From an uncultured Rhodospirillales bacterium (GTDB lineage Bacteria; Pseudomonadota; Alphaproteobacteria; Acetobacterales; Acetobacteraceae): DNA of 39,058 bases. The translations under genes were made by a program, and so were the position numbers. Numbering within the stretch: the first letter of the stretch is position 1; every line of letters begins with the position of its first letter. The stretch covers positions 1 to 39,058 of the forward strand of contig CAIMSN010000048.1 of NCBI GenBank assembly GCA_903844135.1. Reading direction: 5' to 3'. Shown here piece after piece: positions 25,287 to 33,334 of this stretch. The notes under the pieces are model-generated. The model was not told the DNA's origin, did no database searches, and saw only the letters and a program-made list of their open reading frames with translations.

Positions 25287-26336
25287 ATGTCCGACACCCA
25301 ACCAGCATCCAGGCCGGAAGCCCAGGCGGGCGTGCCGCCGCCCTCCGGCGGCGCCGGCCTGTCGGCCAGGCAGGTCCAGGCCAGGGCGATGATCCAGGCG
25401 GCCGGCATGCTGCCGGTGCTGATCATCCTGGCGATCGGCTTCCACCTGCTCGGCGGCCACCGCTTCCTCAGCGTCCAGAACCTGTCGATCGTGGCGCAGC
25501 AGGCCTCGATCAACTGCGTCCTGGCGGCCGGCATGACCTTCGTCATCCTGACCGGCGGCATCGACCTGTCGGTCGGCTCGATCCTGGCCGCCTCGGCGAT
25601 GGGCGCGCTGATCGTGTCCCTGATTCCGGACCTGAGCATGCTGGCGATCCCGACCTGTCTCGCGGTCGGCGCCGGGATCGGTCTGCTGAACGGCGCGCTG
25701 ATCGCCTACGGCAAGCTGCCGCCGTTCATCGTCACGCTGGGTTCGCTGACCGCGGTGCGCGGCCTCGCGCGGCTGATGGGCGCCGACAACACGGTGTTCA
25801 ATCCGCAGCTCAACTACGCCGTGCTCGGCAATGGCGGCGTGCCGATCGCGCCGGGAATCGTCATACCCTGGCTGGCGATCGTGGCGATCACGGTGATCGT
25901 GCTGTCGTGGTACGTGCTCAGGCGCACGGTGCTGGGGGTGCGCATCTATGCGGTCGGCGGCAATCCCGCGGCGGCGCGCCTGTCCGGCATCAACGTGCCG
26001 CGCATCCTGCTGTTCGTCTACGCGCTGTCCGGCCTGCTGGCCGGGCTCGGCGGCGTGCTGTCGTCGGCCAGGCTCTATGCCGCCAACGGCCTGCAGCTCG
26101 GCCAGTCCTACGAGCTCGACGCGATCGCCGCCGTGATCCTCGGCGGCACCTCGTTCGTCGGCGGCACCGGGTCGATCTGGGGCACGCTGATCGGCGCGCT
26201 GATCATCGCCGTGCTGTCGAACGGTCTGATCCTGGTCGGCGTGTCGGACATCTGGCAGTTCATCGTCAAGGGTCTGGTGATCATCGGCGCCGTGGCGCTC
26301 GACCGGTTCCGTCAGGGCAGCGGCGTCCGCACCTGA
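25287..26336 (+). CDS. sugar ABC transporter permease, RbsC type
   Basis: Inner-membrane channel subunit of 349 residues with about ten hydrophobic segments (BPD_transp_2 family). Conserved stretches include GMTFVILTGGIDLSVGSILA, PPFIVTLGSLTAVRGLARLM, AVGGNPAAARLSGINVPR (cytoplasmic coupling loop with the ATPase) and AIAAVILGGTSFVGGTGSIWGTLIG. About 50 hydrophilic, proline- and glutamine-rich residues precede the first helix. ATG 25287 has GAGGA just upstream. One permease gene is present, so it presumably forms a homodimer with the two-domain ATPase. It is followed by a stem-loop and then the second binding-protein gene. Confidence 0.94.
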   Translation: MSDTQPASRPEAQAGVPPPSGGAGLSARQVQARAMIQAAGMLPVLIILAIGFHLLGGHRFLSVQNLSIVAQQASINCVLAAGMTFVILTGGIDLSVGSILAASAMGALIVSLIPDLSMLAIPTCLAVGAGIGLLNGALIAYGKLPPFIVTLGSLTAVRGLARLMGADNTVFNPQLNYAVLGNGGVPIAPGIVIPWLAIVAITVIVLSWYVLRRTVLGVRIYAVGGNPAAARLSGINVPRILLFVYALSGLLAGLGGVLSSARLYAANGLQLGQSYELDAIAAVILGGTSFVGGTGSIWGTLIGALIIAVLSNGLILVGVSDIWQFIVKGLVIIGAVALDRFRQGSGVRT

Positions 26337-26362
26337 TCACTCCCCAGGGGCGCGCAGCGGAA

Positions 26363-26402
26363 TCCGGCCCGTTCGACGCGCGCGACGCAAAACCGGGCCG
26401 GA
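26363..26402 (+). other. stem-loop between permease and second binding-protein gene
   Basis: A 9-bp perfect stem (TCCGGCCCG 26363-26371 with CGGGCCGGA 26394-26402) encloses a 22-base loop. It lies just before the ribosome site of the downstream binding-protein gene. Such hairpins between transporter genes often stabilise the message of the binding protein, which is needed in excess. That role is inferred. Confidence 0.45.
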
Positions 26403-26415
26403 AGAGGAAACCATC

Positions 26416-27363
26416 ATGTCCAAGACCAGAACTCTCCTGATGAGCGGAACCGCCTTGCTGGCCGGTCTCTTGGCGGTGCAGGCGCCGGCGAACGCCAAGG
26501 ACCTGACGGCGATCGGCGTGACGATGGGCTCGCTGGGCAACCCGTACTTCGTGGCGTTGACCAAGGGCATCAAGGCGGAAGCCAATGCCGGCGGTGGCAA
26601 CAAGGTCTCGGTGACCGCGGTCTCGGCCGACTACGACCTGAACAAGCAGTTCACCCAGATCGACAATTTCATCGCCGCCGGCGTGCAGATGATCGTGCTG
26701 AACGCGGTCGATCCGAACGCGATCCTGCCGGCGATCAAGCGGGCCCAGGCGGCGGGCATCGTCGTGGTCGCGGCCGATGTCGCGGCGACCGGCGCCGATG
26801 CGACGGTCGAGACCGACAACACGCTGGCCGGTTCGCTCTCGTGCGACTTCCTGGCCAAGAAGCTGGGCGGCAAGGGCAACGTGGTGATCCAGAACGGGCC
26901 GCAGGTCTCCTCGGTGATCGACCGCGTGAAGGGTTGCAAGGCGGCGCTGGCCAAGTCGCCGGACATCAAGATCCTGTCCTCGGATCAGGACGGCAAGGGC
27001 TCGCGCGACGGCGGGCTGCAGGTGATGCAGGGCGCGCTGATCCGCTATCCCGACCTGAACGGCGTATTCACCATCAACGATCCGCAGGCGATCGGTTCCG
27101 ATCTCGCCGCCAAGCAGCAGAACCGCACCGGCCTGGTGATCACCTCGGTCGACGGCGCCCCGGACATCGTCCAGGCGATCAAGACGCACGGCATGATCGC
27201 CGCCTCGGCCTCGCAGGATCCGTATGGCATGGGCCGTCTGGCGACCAAGGTGGGCATGGCGATCCTGGCCGGCCATCCGCCGGCCGACAAGATCACGCTG
27301 ATGACGCCGAAGCTGATCGATGCCGACAATGTCGACAGCTATGTCGGATGGACCGATCACTGA
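26416..27363 (+). CDS. sugar ABC transporter periplasmic binding protein 2
   Basis: A 315-residue type I binding protein clearly paralogous to the one at 20531-21469. Shared stretches include SLGNPYFVA, DYDLNKQFTQIDNFIA, LNAVDP, NGPQVSS, SRDGGL and SVDGAPD. It has a classic Sec signal peptide (MSKTRTLLMSGTALLAGLLA, cleavage after APANA at about 27). AGAGGAAA lies at good distance before ATG 26416. It closes the cassette and is followed directly by an intrinsic terminator whose stem begins in the stop codon. Differences from the first protein fall in ligand-lobe positions (for example NDQCAIGFD there against NDPQAIGSD here), so the two may bring different but related ligands to the same permease. 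The ligand is unknown. Confidence 0.93.
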   Translation: MSKTRTLLMSGTALLAGLLAVQAPANAKDLTAIGVTMGSLGNPYFVALTKGIKAEANAGGGNKVSVTAVSADYDLNKQFTQIDNFIAAGVQMIVLNAVDPNAILPAIKRAQAAGIVVVAADVAATGADATVETDNTLAGSLSCDFLAKKLGGKGNVVIQNGPQVSSVIDRVKGCKAALAKSPDIKILSSDQDGKGSRDGGLQVMQGALIRYPDLNGVFTINDPQAIGSDLAAKQQNRTGLVITSVDGAPDIVQAIKTHGMIAASASQDPYGMGRLATKVGMAILAGHPPADKITLMTPKLIDADNVDSYVGWTDH

Positions 27364-27381
27364 CCCGCACCAGCGGGTTTT
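27363..27381 (+). terminator. intrinsic terminator ending the sugar cassette
   Basis: A 6-bp stem ACCCGC / GCGGGT with an ACCA loop is followed by TTTT. It begins at the last base of the stop codon of the second binding-protein gene. It works for plus-strand transcripts; on the minus strand the stem is not followed by a T-run. The convergent kinase gene ends 28 bases further on. Confidence 0.7.
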
Positions 27382-27408
27382 AGGTCGGTCCCTGATCGCT
27401 GCCCCGGG

Positions 27409-28032
27409 TCAGGCCCGGTCGTCCCCGGCAGCGATCTGCCAGTCGGCACGCGTGGCACTTGCGGCGATCACGCGTGCGTTTGGAGCGTCGGTCGCCGCGA
27501 TCCAGGCCAGCGCGGACTCGCGGTCGCGGCCGAACGCCATGTGCCGGGCCAGCAGCCAGGCCTCGCGCCGCGGCTCGGGAGTCGCGACATACCAACTCTC
27601 GTCGAGCAGGTCGCGGACCGGCGACCAGGCGCCGTCGAGCAGCAGATAGTTGCCCTCGGTGATGACGAGCGGCGTGTCGGCCAGGATCGGGATCGCGCCG
27701 GCGACCGGCTCCTCGATCTCGCGTCGGAATTCCGGTGCGTAGACCATGCCGTCTGTCGGCTGGTCGCGCAGGCGTTGCAGCAGCGCGATGTATCCGGCGG
27801 CGTCGAACGTGTCAGGCGCGCCCTTCCGGCCGGCGCGGCCGAGACGCTCGAGTTCGCGTTGCGCCAGATGGAAGCCGTCCATCGGCACCACCACGGCGCG
27901 GTCGCCGAGTGCCGCCGCGAGACGTGCCGCCAGGGTGGATTTGCCGCTGCCGGGCGCGCCGGCCAGGCCGAGCAGACGTCGCCCGCCTCTGGCCAGAAGA
28001 GCCTCGGCGCGGGCCAGCGCCGCTTCGATCAT
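27409..28032 (-). CDS. P-loop kinase of the nucleoside/sugar kinase (FrcK/YggC-like) group
   Basis: A 207-residue kinase with P-loop GAPGSGKSTLA (from 25), MDGFHLAQRELERLGRAGRK, RKGAPDTFDAAGYIALLQRL, YAPEFRREIEEPV and EGNYLLLD. These match the uridine kinase-like family that includes the kinase encoded with fructose ABC transporters in rhizobia (FrcK) and YggC. The substrate is not known for this one. It lies convergent to, and 45 bases from, a sugar-transport cassette, which supports a sugar substrate, yet its ATG at 28032 overlaps the stop of the HlyD-type adaptor gene (ATGA), so it is transcribed with the efflux genes. Transport-linked phosphorylation of the imported sugar is an inference. 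Confidence 0.85.
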   Translation of the reverse strand: MIEAALARAEALLARGGRRLLGLAGAPGSGKSTLAARLAAALGDRAVVVPMDGFHLAQRELERLGRAGRKGAPDTFDAAGYIALLQRLRDQPTDGMVYAPEFRREIEEPVAGAIPILADTPLVITEGNYLLLDGAWSPVRDLLDESWYVATPEPRREAWLLARHMAFGRDRESALAWIAATDAPNARVIAASATRADWQIAAGDDRA

Positions 28033-29180
28033 GGGGCCTTCTCCCGCGAAGGCTGCAGGATGACGCCGCCCTGCGGCATCGCCAGCGGGTCGGGCGGCGG
28101 CGACTGCACCGGCGCCAGGGCCTGCGCCGCCGGCAGCGGCACCGGGGTGTCGCGCTGCTTCTGGCCCGGCAGCAGCGATTCCATCAATGCGATGCCGTGG
28201 CCGGTATGCGGGTTGATCTGGACGGTCGCGGTCATGCCGGCGACCAGCACCACCGGCTGCGGCACCGGGTCGATATCGATCCGCACCGGAATGCGCTGCG
28301 CCAGCCGGATCCAGGTGAAGACCGGATTGACCGAGGCCAGGCCGGCGGCATCGGGCTGCGCGTTCTGCACCTCGATGCCGCGCGTGATGCCGGCGACATG
28401 GCCCCAGATCGGCGTCTTGTAGCCCATCAGCAGGATACGCGCGCGATCGCCGACCCGGATCCCGGAGAGCTGGGTTTCCTCGAAATAGCCGTCGAGCCAG
28501 AAGCTGTCGGCGTTGACCAGCGAGATCACCCGCTCGCCGACGGTGACGTAGTCGCCGACCTGGGCGTTCAGGTTGGTGACGTAGCCGTTGACGGTCGAGA
28601 CCACGCGGGTGCGCTGCAGATTGACCCTGGCCTGCGCCAGGGCGGCGAGACTGTGCCGCAGGGTCGCCTCCGCGGTGCGCGCCTGGGTGATGTAGGTCTG
28701 CTTCTCCTCCTCGGAGGTGGTCAGGGTGGTGAGTTCCTTACGGCGGGTCGCCTGCGCGCGGTTGTTGTCGAGGGTGGCCTGCGCCTGCTCGACGCTGGCC
28801 TCGGCGTCGGCCACCGCGATCTGGTAGTCGGTCGGGTCGATCTCCATCAGCAACTGGCCCTTGGTCACGTAGCCGTCGGCGCGGACCGGCAGGCTGACCA
28901 GCCGGCCGGCGACCTCCGAGGCCTCGGTGACGATGTAGGCCCGCACCGTGCCGTCCCGGGTCCAGGGCGCGATCAGATAGGCGTCCCACACCGCCCAGCC
29001 GAGCAGCCCGGCGACCACCACCGTGACCAGGGTGATCAGGATCGGCACCGCGCGCAGGCCCGACGGCCGCCGCGGCCGGTCGTCCTTGGCGGAATTCCCG
29101 TCCGGAGCGGTGGACTCCGGCGCCGGCGTCGGAAGCGACGACACCGGCCGGTCCGACGGATCGAGACGAACATCGCCCAC
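28029..29180 (-). CDS. HlyD-family membrane fusion protein, AaeA-like
   Basis: Periplasmic adaptor subunit of 383 residues for an efflux pump. A proline- and aspartate-rich cytoplasmic tail (1-44) is followed by one membrane segment (about 45-66), then IAPWTRDGTVRAYIV, a signature of the AaeA/EmrA-like group. Next come a lipoyl half (ASEVAGRLVSLPVRADGYVTKGQ), a coiled hairpin (about 125-190) and a second lipoyl half (TVNGYVTNLNAQVGDYVTVGE). The C-terminus is extended and proline-rich. The start is GTG at 29180, adjoining the DUF1656 stop with no gap. Together with the FUSC and DUF1656 genes it matches aaeB-aaeX-aaeA, which exports aromatic carboxylic acids in E. coli; the substrate here is not shown. 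No outer-membrane TolC-like factor is adjacent. Confidence 0.9.
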   Translation of the reverse strand: MGDVRLDPSDRPVSSLPTPAPESTAPDGNSAKDDRPRRPSGLRAVPILITLVTVVVAGLLGWAVWDAYLIAPWTRDGTVRAYIVTEASEVAGRLVSLPVRADGYVTKGQLLMEIDPTDYQIAVADAEASVEQAQATLDNNRAQATRRKELTTLTTSEEEKQTYITQARTAEATLRHSLAALAQARVNLQRTRVVSTVNGYVTNLNAQVGDYVTVGERVISLVNADSFWLDGYFEETQLSGIRVGDRARILLMGYKTPIWGHVAGITRGIEVQNAQPDAAGLASVNPVFTWIRLAQRIPVRIDIDPVPQPVVLVAGMTATVQINPHTGHGIALMESLLPGQKQRDTPVPLPAAQALAPVQSPPPDPLAMPQGGVILQPSREKAP

Positions 29181-29387
29181 TCAGAGAACTCCAGCCAGCA
29201 GCACAAGGACGCACAGGACGATGGTATAGACCGCGAAATTGAAGAACGACGTATGCCAGACATAGCGCGCCAGGCCGATCCGGCTCGACAACCGGAACAA
29301 CGGGATGGTCAGCAGCCAGGCAAGCAGCATCAACGGCGCGAACGGCGCGACATAGACCCCGAAGATATCGATCTCATGATAATGCAT
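29181..29387 (-). CDS. DUF1656 small membrane protein, AaeX-like
   Basis: A 68-residue protein with two hydrophobic segments (about 11-31 and 48-68) separated by FRLSSRIGLARYVWHTS. It belongs to the DUF1656 family, whose genes nearly always lie between FUSC-type permease and HlyD-type adaptor genes, as here. ATG 29387 (MHYHEIDIFGVYVAPF) is the conserved start. It lies 8 bases after the FUSC stop and abuts the adaptor start. The family's role is unknown; it is probably a small inner-membrane subunit of the pump. Confidence 0.88.
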   Translation of the reverse strand: MHYHEIDIFGVYVAPFAPLMLLAWLLTIPLFRLSSRIGLARYVWHTSFFNFAVYTIVLCVLVLLAGVL

Positions 29388-29395
29388 GGGGCTGC

Positions 29396-31402
29396 TCAGG
29401 ACGCCTCGATCGGTGCGCGATCGGCGAAATAGCGCGCATGGCGCGTCAGCACGTCCGACAGCAGCACGAGCTCGACCCGGGAGCGCAGGCCGCGCGGTTC
29501 CTCGCCCTGGAGCGCGGCGAGGCGGCGCAGGCTGGTGATCGCGGCCTGCACGTCGCCGGCCGCGAGCGCCCGCAGCGCGTGGCGCAGCCGCTCGGGCTGG
29601 ACCAGCGCACCGGATTGCTGCCACAGCCTCAGGATCTGCGCGCCGGCCGAGAAGGCGGCCACCAGCCGGCTGCGATCGGCAGGATCGGCATCGGCCGGCA
29701 ACGCTCCGACCCTGGCCGCGAGCAGCCCGAGCCAGGCCTGCTGCGAGCGCAGCCGGCGCCCCACCGCGAAGCGGCGGACGTCGCGCAGGGTGAGCGCCAG
29801 CAGCCGTCGCATCTGCCAGCCCTGATCGATCGGCCGCACCAGCCGGAAGCCGAGCAGCCCGACCAGCACCCCGCCGACCGTCGCCAGCGCGCCGTTCAGG
29901 TAGGTGTCCAGCGCGTAGGTCTGCTGATTGCTGGGCGCCAGCAGGGCCAGGAAGATGAAGGTGATGGCGGTGAAGAAGAAGCGATTCCAGGTGCCGGCGG
30001 CGAAGGCGGCGGCGGGCGTCATCACCGCGCCGATCACCAGCACCAGCGACAGATAGGATTGCTGCGCGGGCAGGATGGCGAACTTGGCGATCGCCGCCAG
30101 GATGGTCGCGGTCATCACCCCGAGCCCGAACTGCACCACGATCTGATAGGCCTTGTCCGCCTGCGGAGCGAACAGGATGGTGATGACGGCGCCGAACACC
30201 ATCAGGTTCTGTCCGCCGGGCCAGGCGAACTCGATCCAGATCAGCGCCGCGACCAGCACGGTGAGGCCGACCCGCAGACCGTTCACCAGCGCCGGCAGCA
30301 GGTCCGGGACATGCAGCCGGCTGCGCGCCTGGTCCGGCTGCGCATGAAGCGGCGCCGCGAGCAGCGCCAGTGCGTTGGCGCCGCGCGCCAGGCCGAGCAG
30401 CGATTCCGCGGTGCGGTCGAACAGCAACCGCTGCGAGGTGGACGAGGCGGCGTAGGTCACCAGATGGCGGGCAGACTGGCGGCAATGGTCGCGCGCCTCC
30501 GCCGGACGGCCGATCCAGTCCAGCGCCGCGATCGCGTCGATCCTGGCCGGATCGGCCACCGGTCGTCCGCCTTCCGGACGGTTGGCCGGCGCGGTGAGAT
30601 GGGTGTTGATGTCGTTCCAGGCCGACAGAGCGCGCAGGATGCCCTCGACCGCGGCCTGCAGCGTCGCCGAGTTGTAGCGCAGGTCGGCGGTCTCGCCGAG
30701 CGCCTCGTCGATCAGCGGGTCGAGAGCCGCGAGCTTGCCGATCAGCGCGCGGCGGCGCGACACCGTGTCGATGCCGGGCGATCGCAGCGTGACGCACAGG
30801 CCCTCGGCGATGCTGCCGATCAGCACGGAGAACTGCTCGGCGAGGCGGCGGCGGGCATCGCCGGTATCGGTCGCCGACAGCACCAGTCCGGCGCTCAGCA
30901 CGCCGATCGAGATCTCGGTGGCGCGGGTGATGGCGAGCAGGAACACGTCGTTCGGCGAGCCGTCGATCGCGTCGGAGAACACGATCACCGCGGTGTAGCC
31001 GGCGAGCGACGCCGCATAGGCGGCGGTGTTGCGCAGCAGCGTGGCGGCAAACCCGGCCAGCATGGTCCAGACCACCAGGCCGGCGATCAGCCCGATCCTG
31101 CTCTGCGGCATGAGGGCGGTCAGCACGACGATGGCGAAGGCGCCGGTGCAGGTGCCGACGATGCGGAACTGCCCCTTGCGCAGCGACGCGCCGATGGTCG
31201 GCTGGCAGACGATGGCCGCGGTCAGCGGCGCCCAGTAGGCGTTCTCGAGCTGCAGCCAGAACGAGACCCACATCGCCAGCGCCACCGACGCGGTCATGCG
31301 CAGGCCGTAGAACAGCCGCGGCCGCGCCACTCCGAGCGCCCGCACGATCCGCGACCAGCGTTCGGACGGCGCGGCAAAGTCTGCGGAGAGAGATGCGCTC
31401 AA
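29396..31402 (-). CDS. FUSC-family aromatic acid exporter-like permease, AaeB-like
   Basis: A 668-residue inner-membrane protein with the FUSC layout: a first block of about five to six helices (RLFYGLRMTASVALAMWVSFW, LENAYWAPLTAAIVCQPTIG), a soluble middle of about 150 residues, a second membrane block starting near GLRVGLTVLVAALIWIEFAWPGG, and a C-terminal cytoplasmic region. ENAYWAPLTAAIV and RKGQFRIVGTCTGA are family signatures. The start appears to be TTG at 31402, with GAGGA about 9 bases upstream; no in-frame ATG or GTG gives the complete first helix. It is the first gene of the efflux set with DUF1656, HlyD-type adaptor and a P-loop kinase. Likely an efflux pump for aromatic or fusaric-acid-like compounds, by family analogy. 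Confidence 0.9.
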   Translation of the reverse strand: MSASLSADFAAPSERWSRIVRALGVARPRLFYGLRMTASVALAMWVSFWLQLENAYWAPLTAAIVCQPTIGASLRKGQFRIVGTCTGAFAIVVLTALMPQSRIGLIAGLVVWTMLAGFAATLLRNTAAYAASLAGYTAVIVFSDAIDGSPNDVFLLAITRATEISIGVLSAGLVLSATDTGDARRRLAEQFSVLIGSIAEGLCVTLRSPGIDTVSRRRALIGKLAALDPLIDEALGETADLRYNSATLQAAVEGILRALSAWNDINTHLTAPANRPEGGRPVADPARIDAIAALDWIGRPAEARDHCRQSARHLVTYAASSTSQRLLFDRTAESLLGLARGANALALLAAPLHAQPDQARSRLHVPDLLPALVNGLRVGLTVLVAALIWIEFAWPGGQNLMVFGAVITILFAPQADKAYQIVVQFGLGVMTATILAAIAKFAILPAQQSYLSLVLVIGAVMTPAAAFAAGTWNRFFFTAITFIFLALLAPSNQQTYALDTYLNGALATVGGVLVGLLGFRLVRPIDQGWQMRRLLALTLRDVRRFAVGRRLRSQQAWLGLLAARVGALPADADPADRSRLVAAFSAGAQILRLWQQSGALVQPERLRHALRALAAGDVQAAITSLRRLAALQGEEPRGLRSRVELVLLSDVLTRHARYFADRAPIEAS

Positions 31403-31458
31403 CGACGGGGTCCTCGATCGGCGAGCATAACGTCCGATCGCGTCGCGGGATGCGGACT

Positions 31459-31472
31459 CTGATTCAGATCAG
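31459..31472. promoter_or_regulatory. small dyad upstream of the FUSC gene
   Basis: CTGAT-TCAG-ATCAG is a short inverted repeat 57-70 bases before the FUSC start, in a comparatively AT-rich patch of the gap between lepB and the efflux genes. It could be an operator for the efflux set. No regulator gene is adjacent and no promoter boxes are convincing. Confidence 0.22.
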
Positions 31473-31506
31473 CCCTGCGCCGCGCAGGAGAGGGCCAGTG
31501 CCGCTG

Positions 31507-31576
31507 GCCGCGGCACAGGCTCAGGGCCGCTTGCCGCGGCACAGGCTCAGGGCCGCTTGCCGCGGCACAGGCTCAG
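31507..31576. repeat. 26-bp tandem repeat overlapping the lepB stop codon
   Basis: The 26-base unit GCCGCGGCACAGGCTCAGGG plus CCGCTT occurs at 31507-31532 and 31533-31558 without a mismatch. A third, partial copy (31559-31576) contains the TGA stop of lepB. Just before it is a hairpin GGCCAG-N5-CTGGCC (31493-31509). On the minus strand each unit carries a TGA in step with the lepB stop segment, as if the end of the gene had been duplicated outward. It is a possible length-variable site. Confidence 0.85.
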
Positions 31577-32349
31577 CGCACGATCCGCAGCGTCCGGTCC
31601 GGCCGGATCGTCGCCAGCCAGGCGAGCGGGTCGGCGACGAGGCGGGCGCCGGGACGGACGATATCGCGCGACAGCGTCAGCAGCCGCACCCTGCCCTGCA
31701 GGTTCCAGAGCGGCAGCAGCCCGACGCCGCCATCGGCGACCGGTACCCGGCTGTCGGCGGAGTTGTCGCGGTCGTCGCCCATCACGAACACGCGCCCGTC
31801 CGGCACCGCGAGGTCCGGGACCTCGTCGAGCGGGCCCTCGGCGAACCGCTTCAGGATCGGATGCGTGACGCCGCCGGGCAGGGTCTCGACGAAACGCGCC
31901 GCCGGCACCATCGCGCCGTCCGCCAGCTCCTCTCGCCCGATCCCCTGCGCGCGCCATGCCACCGCGGTCCCGTTCAGGAACAGCCGCCCGTGCCGCAAGG
32001 CGACATGATCGCCGGGCAGCCCGATCACGCGCTTGACCCAGGTGACGCCGGGCTGCGACGGGCTGCGGAACACCACGACGTCGCCGCGCTCCGGCACCCT
32101 GCCGAACAGCCTGGCGCCGCGCGGCAGATCCTCTCCGAACGGCAGCGATGCCGTGCTGTAGCCGTAGGCGAAGGGCTCGGCGATCATGCGATCGCCGATC
32201 AGCAGCGTCGGCTGCATCGAGCCGGACACGACGCTGAACGAGGCCGCGAAGCCGGTACGGGCGAGGCAGACCAGCAGGAGCGTGAGGAGCAGGTCGCGCA
32301 CAGCACGCCAGGCCGGAAATCGTCGCATCGTCGCACTCCGGAACCGCAT
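31573..32349 (-). CDS. lepB: signal peptidase I
   Basis: Membrane-bound serine/lysine protease that removes Sec and Tat signal peptides. The 258-residue protein has one N-terminal membrane segment (about 18-36), the catalytic Ser44 in SVVSGSMQPTLLIGDR, general base Lys106 in WVKRVIGLPGD, and MGDDRDNSADSR near the C-terminus, all typical. Some alphaproteobacterial LepB have two N-terminal helices; here one is visible. ATG 32349 is the first start; ATG 32328 (residue 8) is an alternative. It follows the BMP-type transporter genes on the same strand after 52 bases. A second, essential lepB copy elsewhere in the genome is possible, since this locus lacks the usual rnc/lepA neighbours. Its stop codon is inside a 26-bp tandem repeat. 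Confidence 0.92.
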   Translation of the reverse strand: MRFRSATMRRFPAWRAVRDLLLTLLLVCLARTGFAASFSVVSGSMQPTLLIGDRMIAEPFAYGYSTASLPFGEDLPRGARLFGRVPERGDVVVFRSPSQPGVTWVKRVIGLPGDHVALRHGRLFLNGTAVAWRAQGIGREELADGAMVPAARFVETLPGGVTHPILKRFAEGPLDEVPDLAVPDGRVFVMGDDRDNSADSRVPVADGGVGLLPLWNLQGRVRLLTLSRDIVRPGARLVADPLAWLATIRPDRTLRIVR

Positions 32350-32401
32350 CGCATCATCCTTGACGACAGGCTACCCGGACTGAAGTTAAGAAATCGAAAC
32401 G

Positions 32402-33334
32402 TCAGCGCTGGTCGCGGTAATACGGCAGACCCAGCGCGGCCGGCGCCGTGGCGCCCGGTCGGCCGCGCGACAGCAGCGCCGGCACGATCATGAACAACAG
32501 CGTCACCAGATAGGGCAGCATCGACAGGAAGGCGGAGGGCACGCCCCAGTTGCGCGCCTGCGCGAGATAGCCGAGCGCGTTGACCAGCCCGAACAGCAGC
32601 GCGCCGGCGACGATCCGCCAGGGTCGGTAGCCGGCGAAGATCACCAGCGACACGGCGATCCAGCCGCGGCCGGCGGTCACCCCGTCCGACCAGGAGGGCA
32701 CGAAGCCGAGCGTCAGATACGCGCCGGCACTGGCCGACAAGGCCGCCCCCAGCACCACGTAGGCGAAGCGCAGCGGCAAGACCCTGATCCCGACAGCGTC
32801 GCAGGCGGCCGGGTTCTCGCCGATCGCGCGCAGTGTCAGGCCGTGCCGGGTGCGGAACAACAGCAGATGCAGGGCGAGCGGCAGCACCAGATATGCCAGA
32901 TAGACCGGCAGGCTCTGGCGGAACAGCGCGTCGCCCAGGACCGGCATCTGGTCGAGCAGCGGGATCGGCATCGGCCGGAAGGTGGCGGCGGAGGGCTGGC
33001 CGGCGAACGGCCGGCCGATGGTGGCGGCGAGTCCGAGCCCGCCCATGGTCAGCGCCATGCCGCACAGCACCTGACTGGCCCGGGCCAGCACGGTGGCGAT
33101 GGCGAATACGCCGCCGGCGATCGCGCCGACCGCCAGCGACGCCGCGACGCCGAGCCCGGCATCGTGCGTCGACGCCACCGTGATCACCGCGCTCACCGCG
33201 CCCAGCGCCATCAGCCCCTCGACCCCGAGATTGAGCACGCCGACCCGCTCGGCCAGCAATTCGCCCATCCCGGCCAGGGCCAGGACGCCGCCGGACAGCA
33301 GGGCGTTTCCGAGCAGGCCGGAGAGCAGGGTCAT
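32402..33334 (-). CDS. BMP-type ABC transporter permease 2 (NupQ/YufQ-like)
   Basis: A 310-residue permease with about eight to nine hydrophobic segments. It has GELLAERVGVLNLGVEGLMALGA near the N-terminus and RTRHGLTLRAIGENPAACDAVGI, the cytoplasmic coupling loop, typical of the BPD_transp_2 permeases that pair with BMP binding proteins in purine nucleoside import (NupQ/YufQ). ATG 33334 overlaps the previous permease stop by 4 bases (ATGA). A much longer open frame upstream is a shadow of the other permease gene. It is the last gene of the four-gene transporter set, 52 bases before lepB. Confidence 0.9.
   Translation of the reverse strand: MTLLSGLLGNALLSGGVLALAGMGELLAERVGVLNLGVEGLMALGAVSAVITVASTHDAGLGVAASLAVGAIAGGVFAIATVLARASQVLCGMALTMGGLGLAATIGRPFAGQPSAATFRPMPIPLLDQMPVLGDALFRQSLPVYLAYLVLPLALHLLLFRTRHGLTLRAIGENPAACDAVGIRVLPLRFAYVVLGAALSASAGAYLTLGFVPSWSDGVTAGRGWIAVSLVIFAGYRPWRIVAGALLFGLVNALGYLAQARNWGVPSAFLSMLPYLVTLLFMIVPALLSRGRPGATAPAALGLPYYRDQR

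Noticed and set aside
23063-26440. Open frame of 1125 codons on the plus strand across the second dehydrogenase, ATPase and permease
   Set aside because: It is in another frame of three securely identified genes and has the Arg/Ala/Gly-rich composition of a shadow frame.
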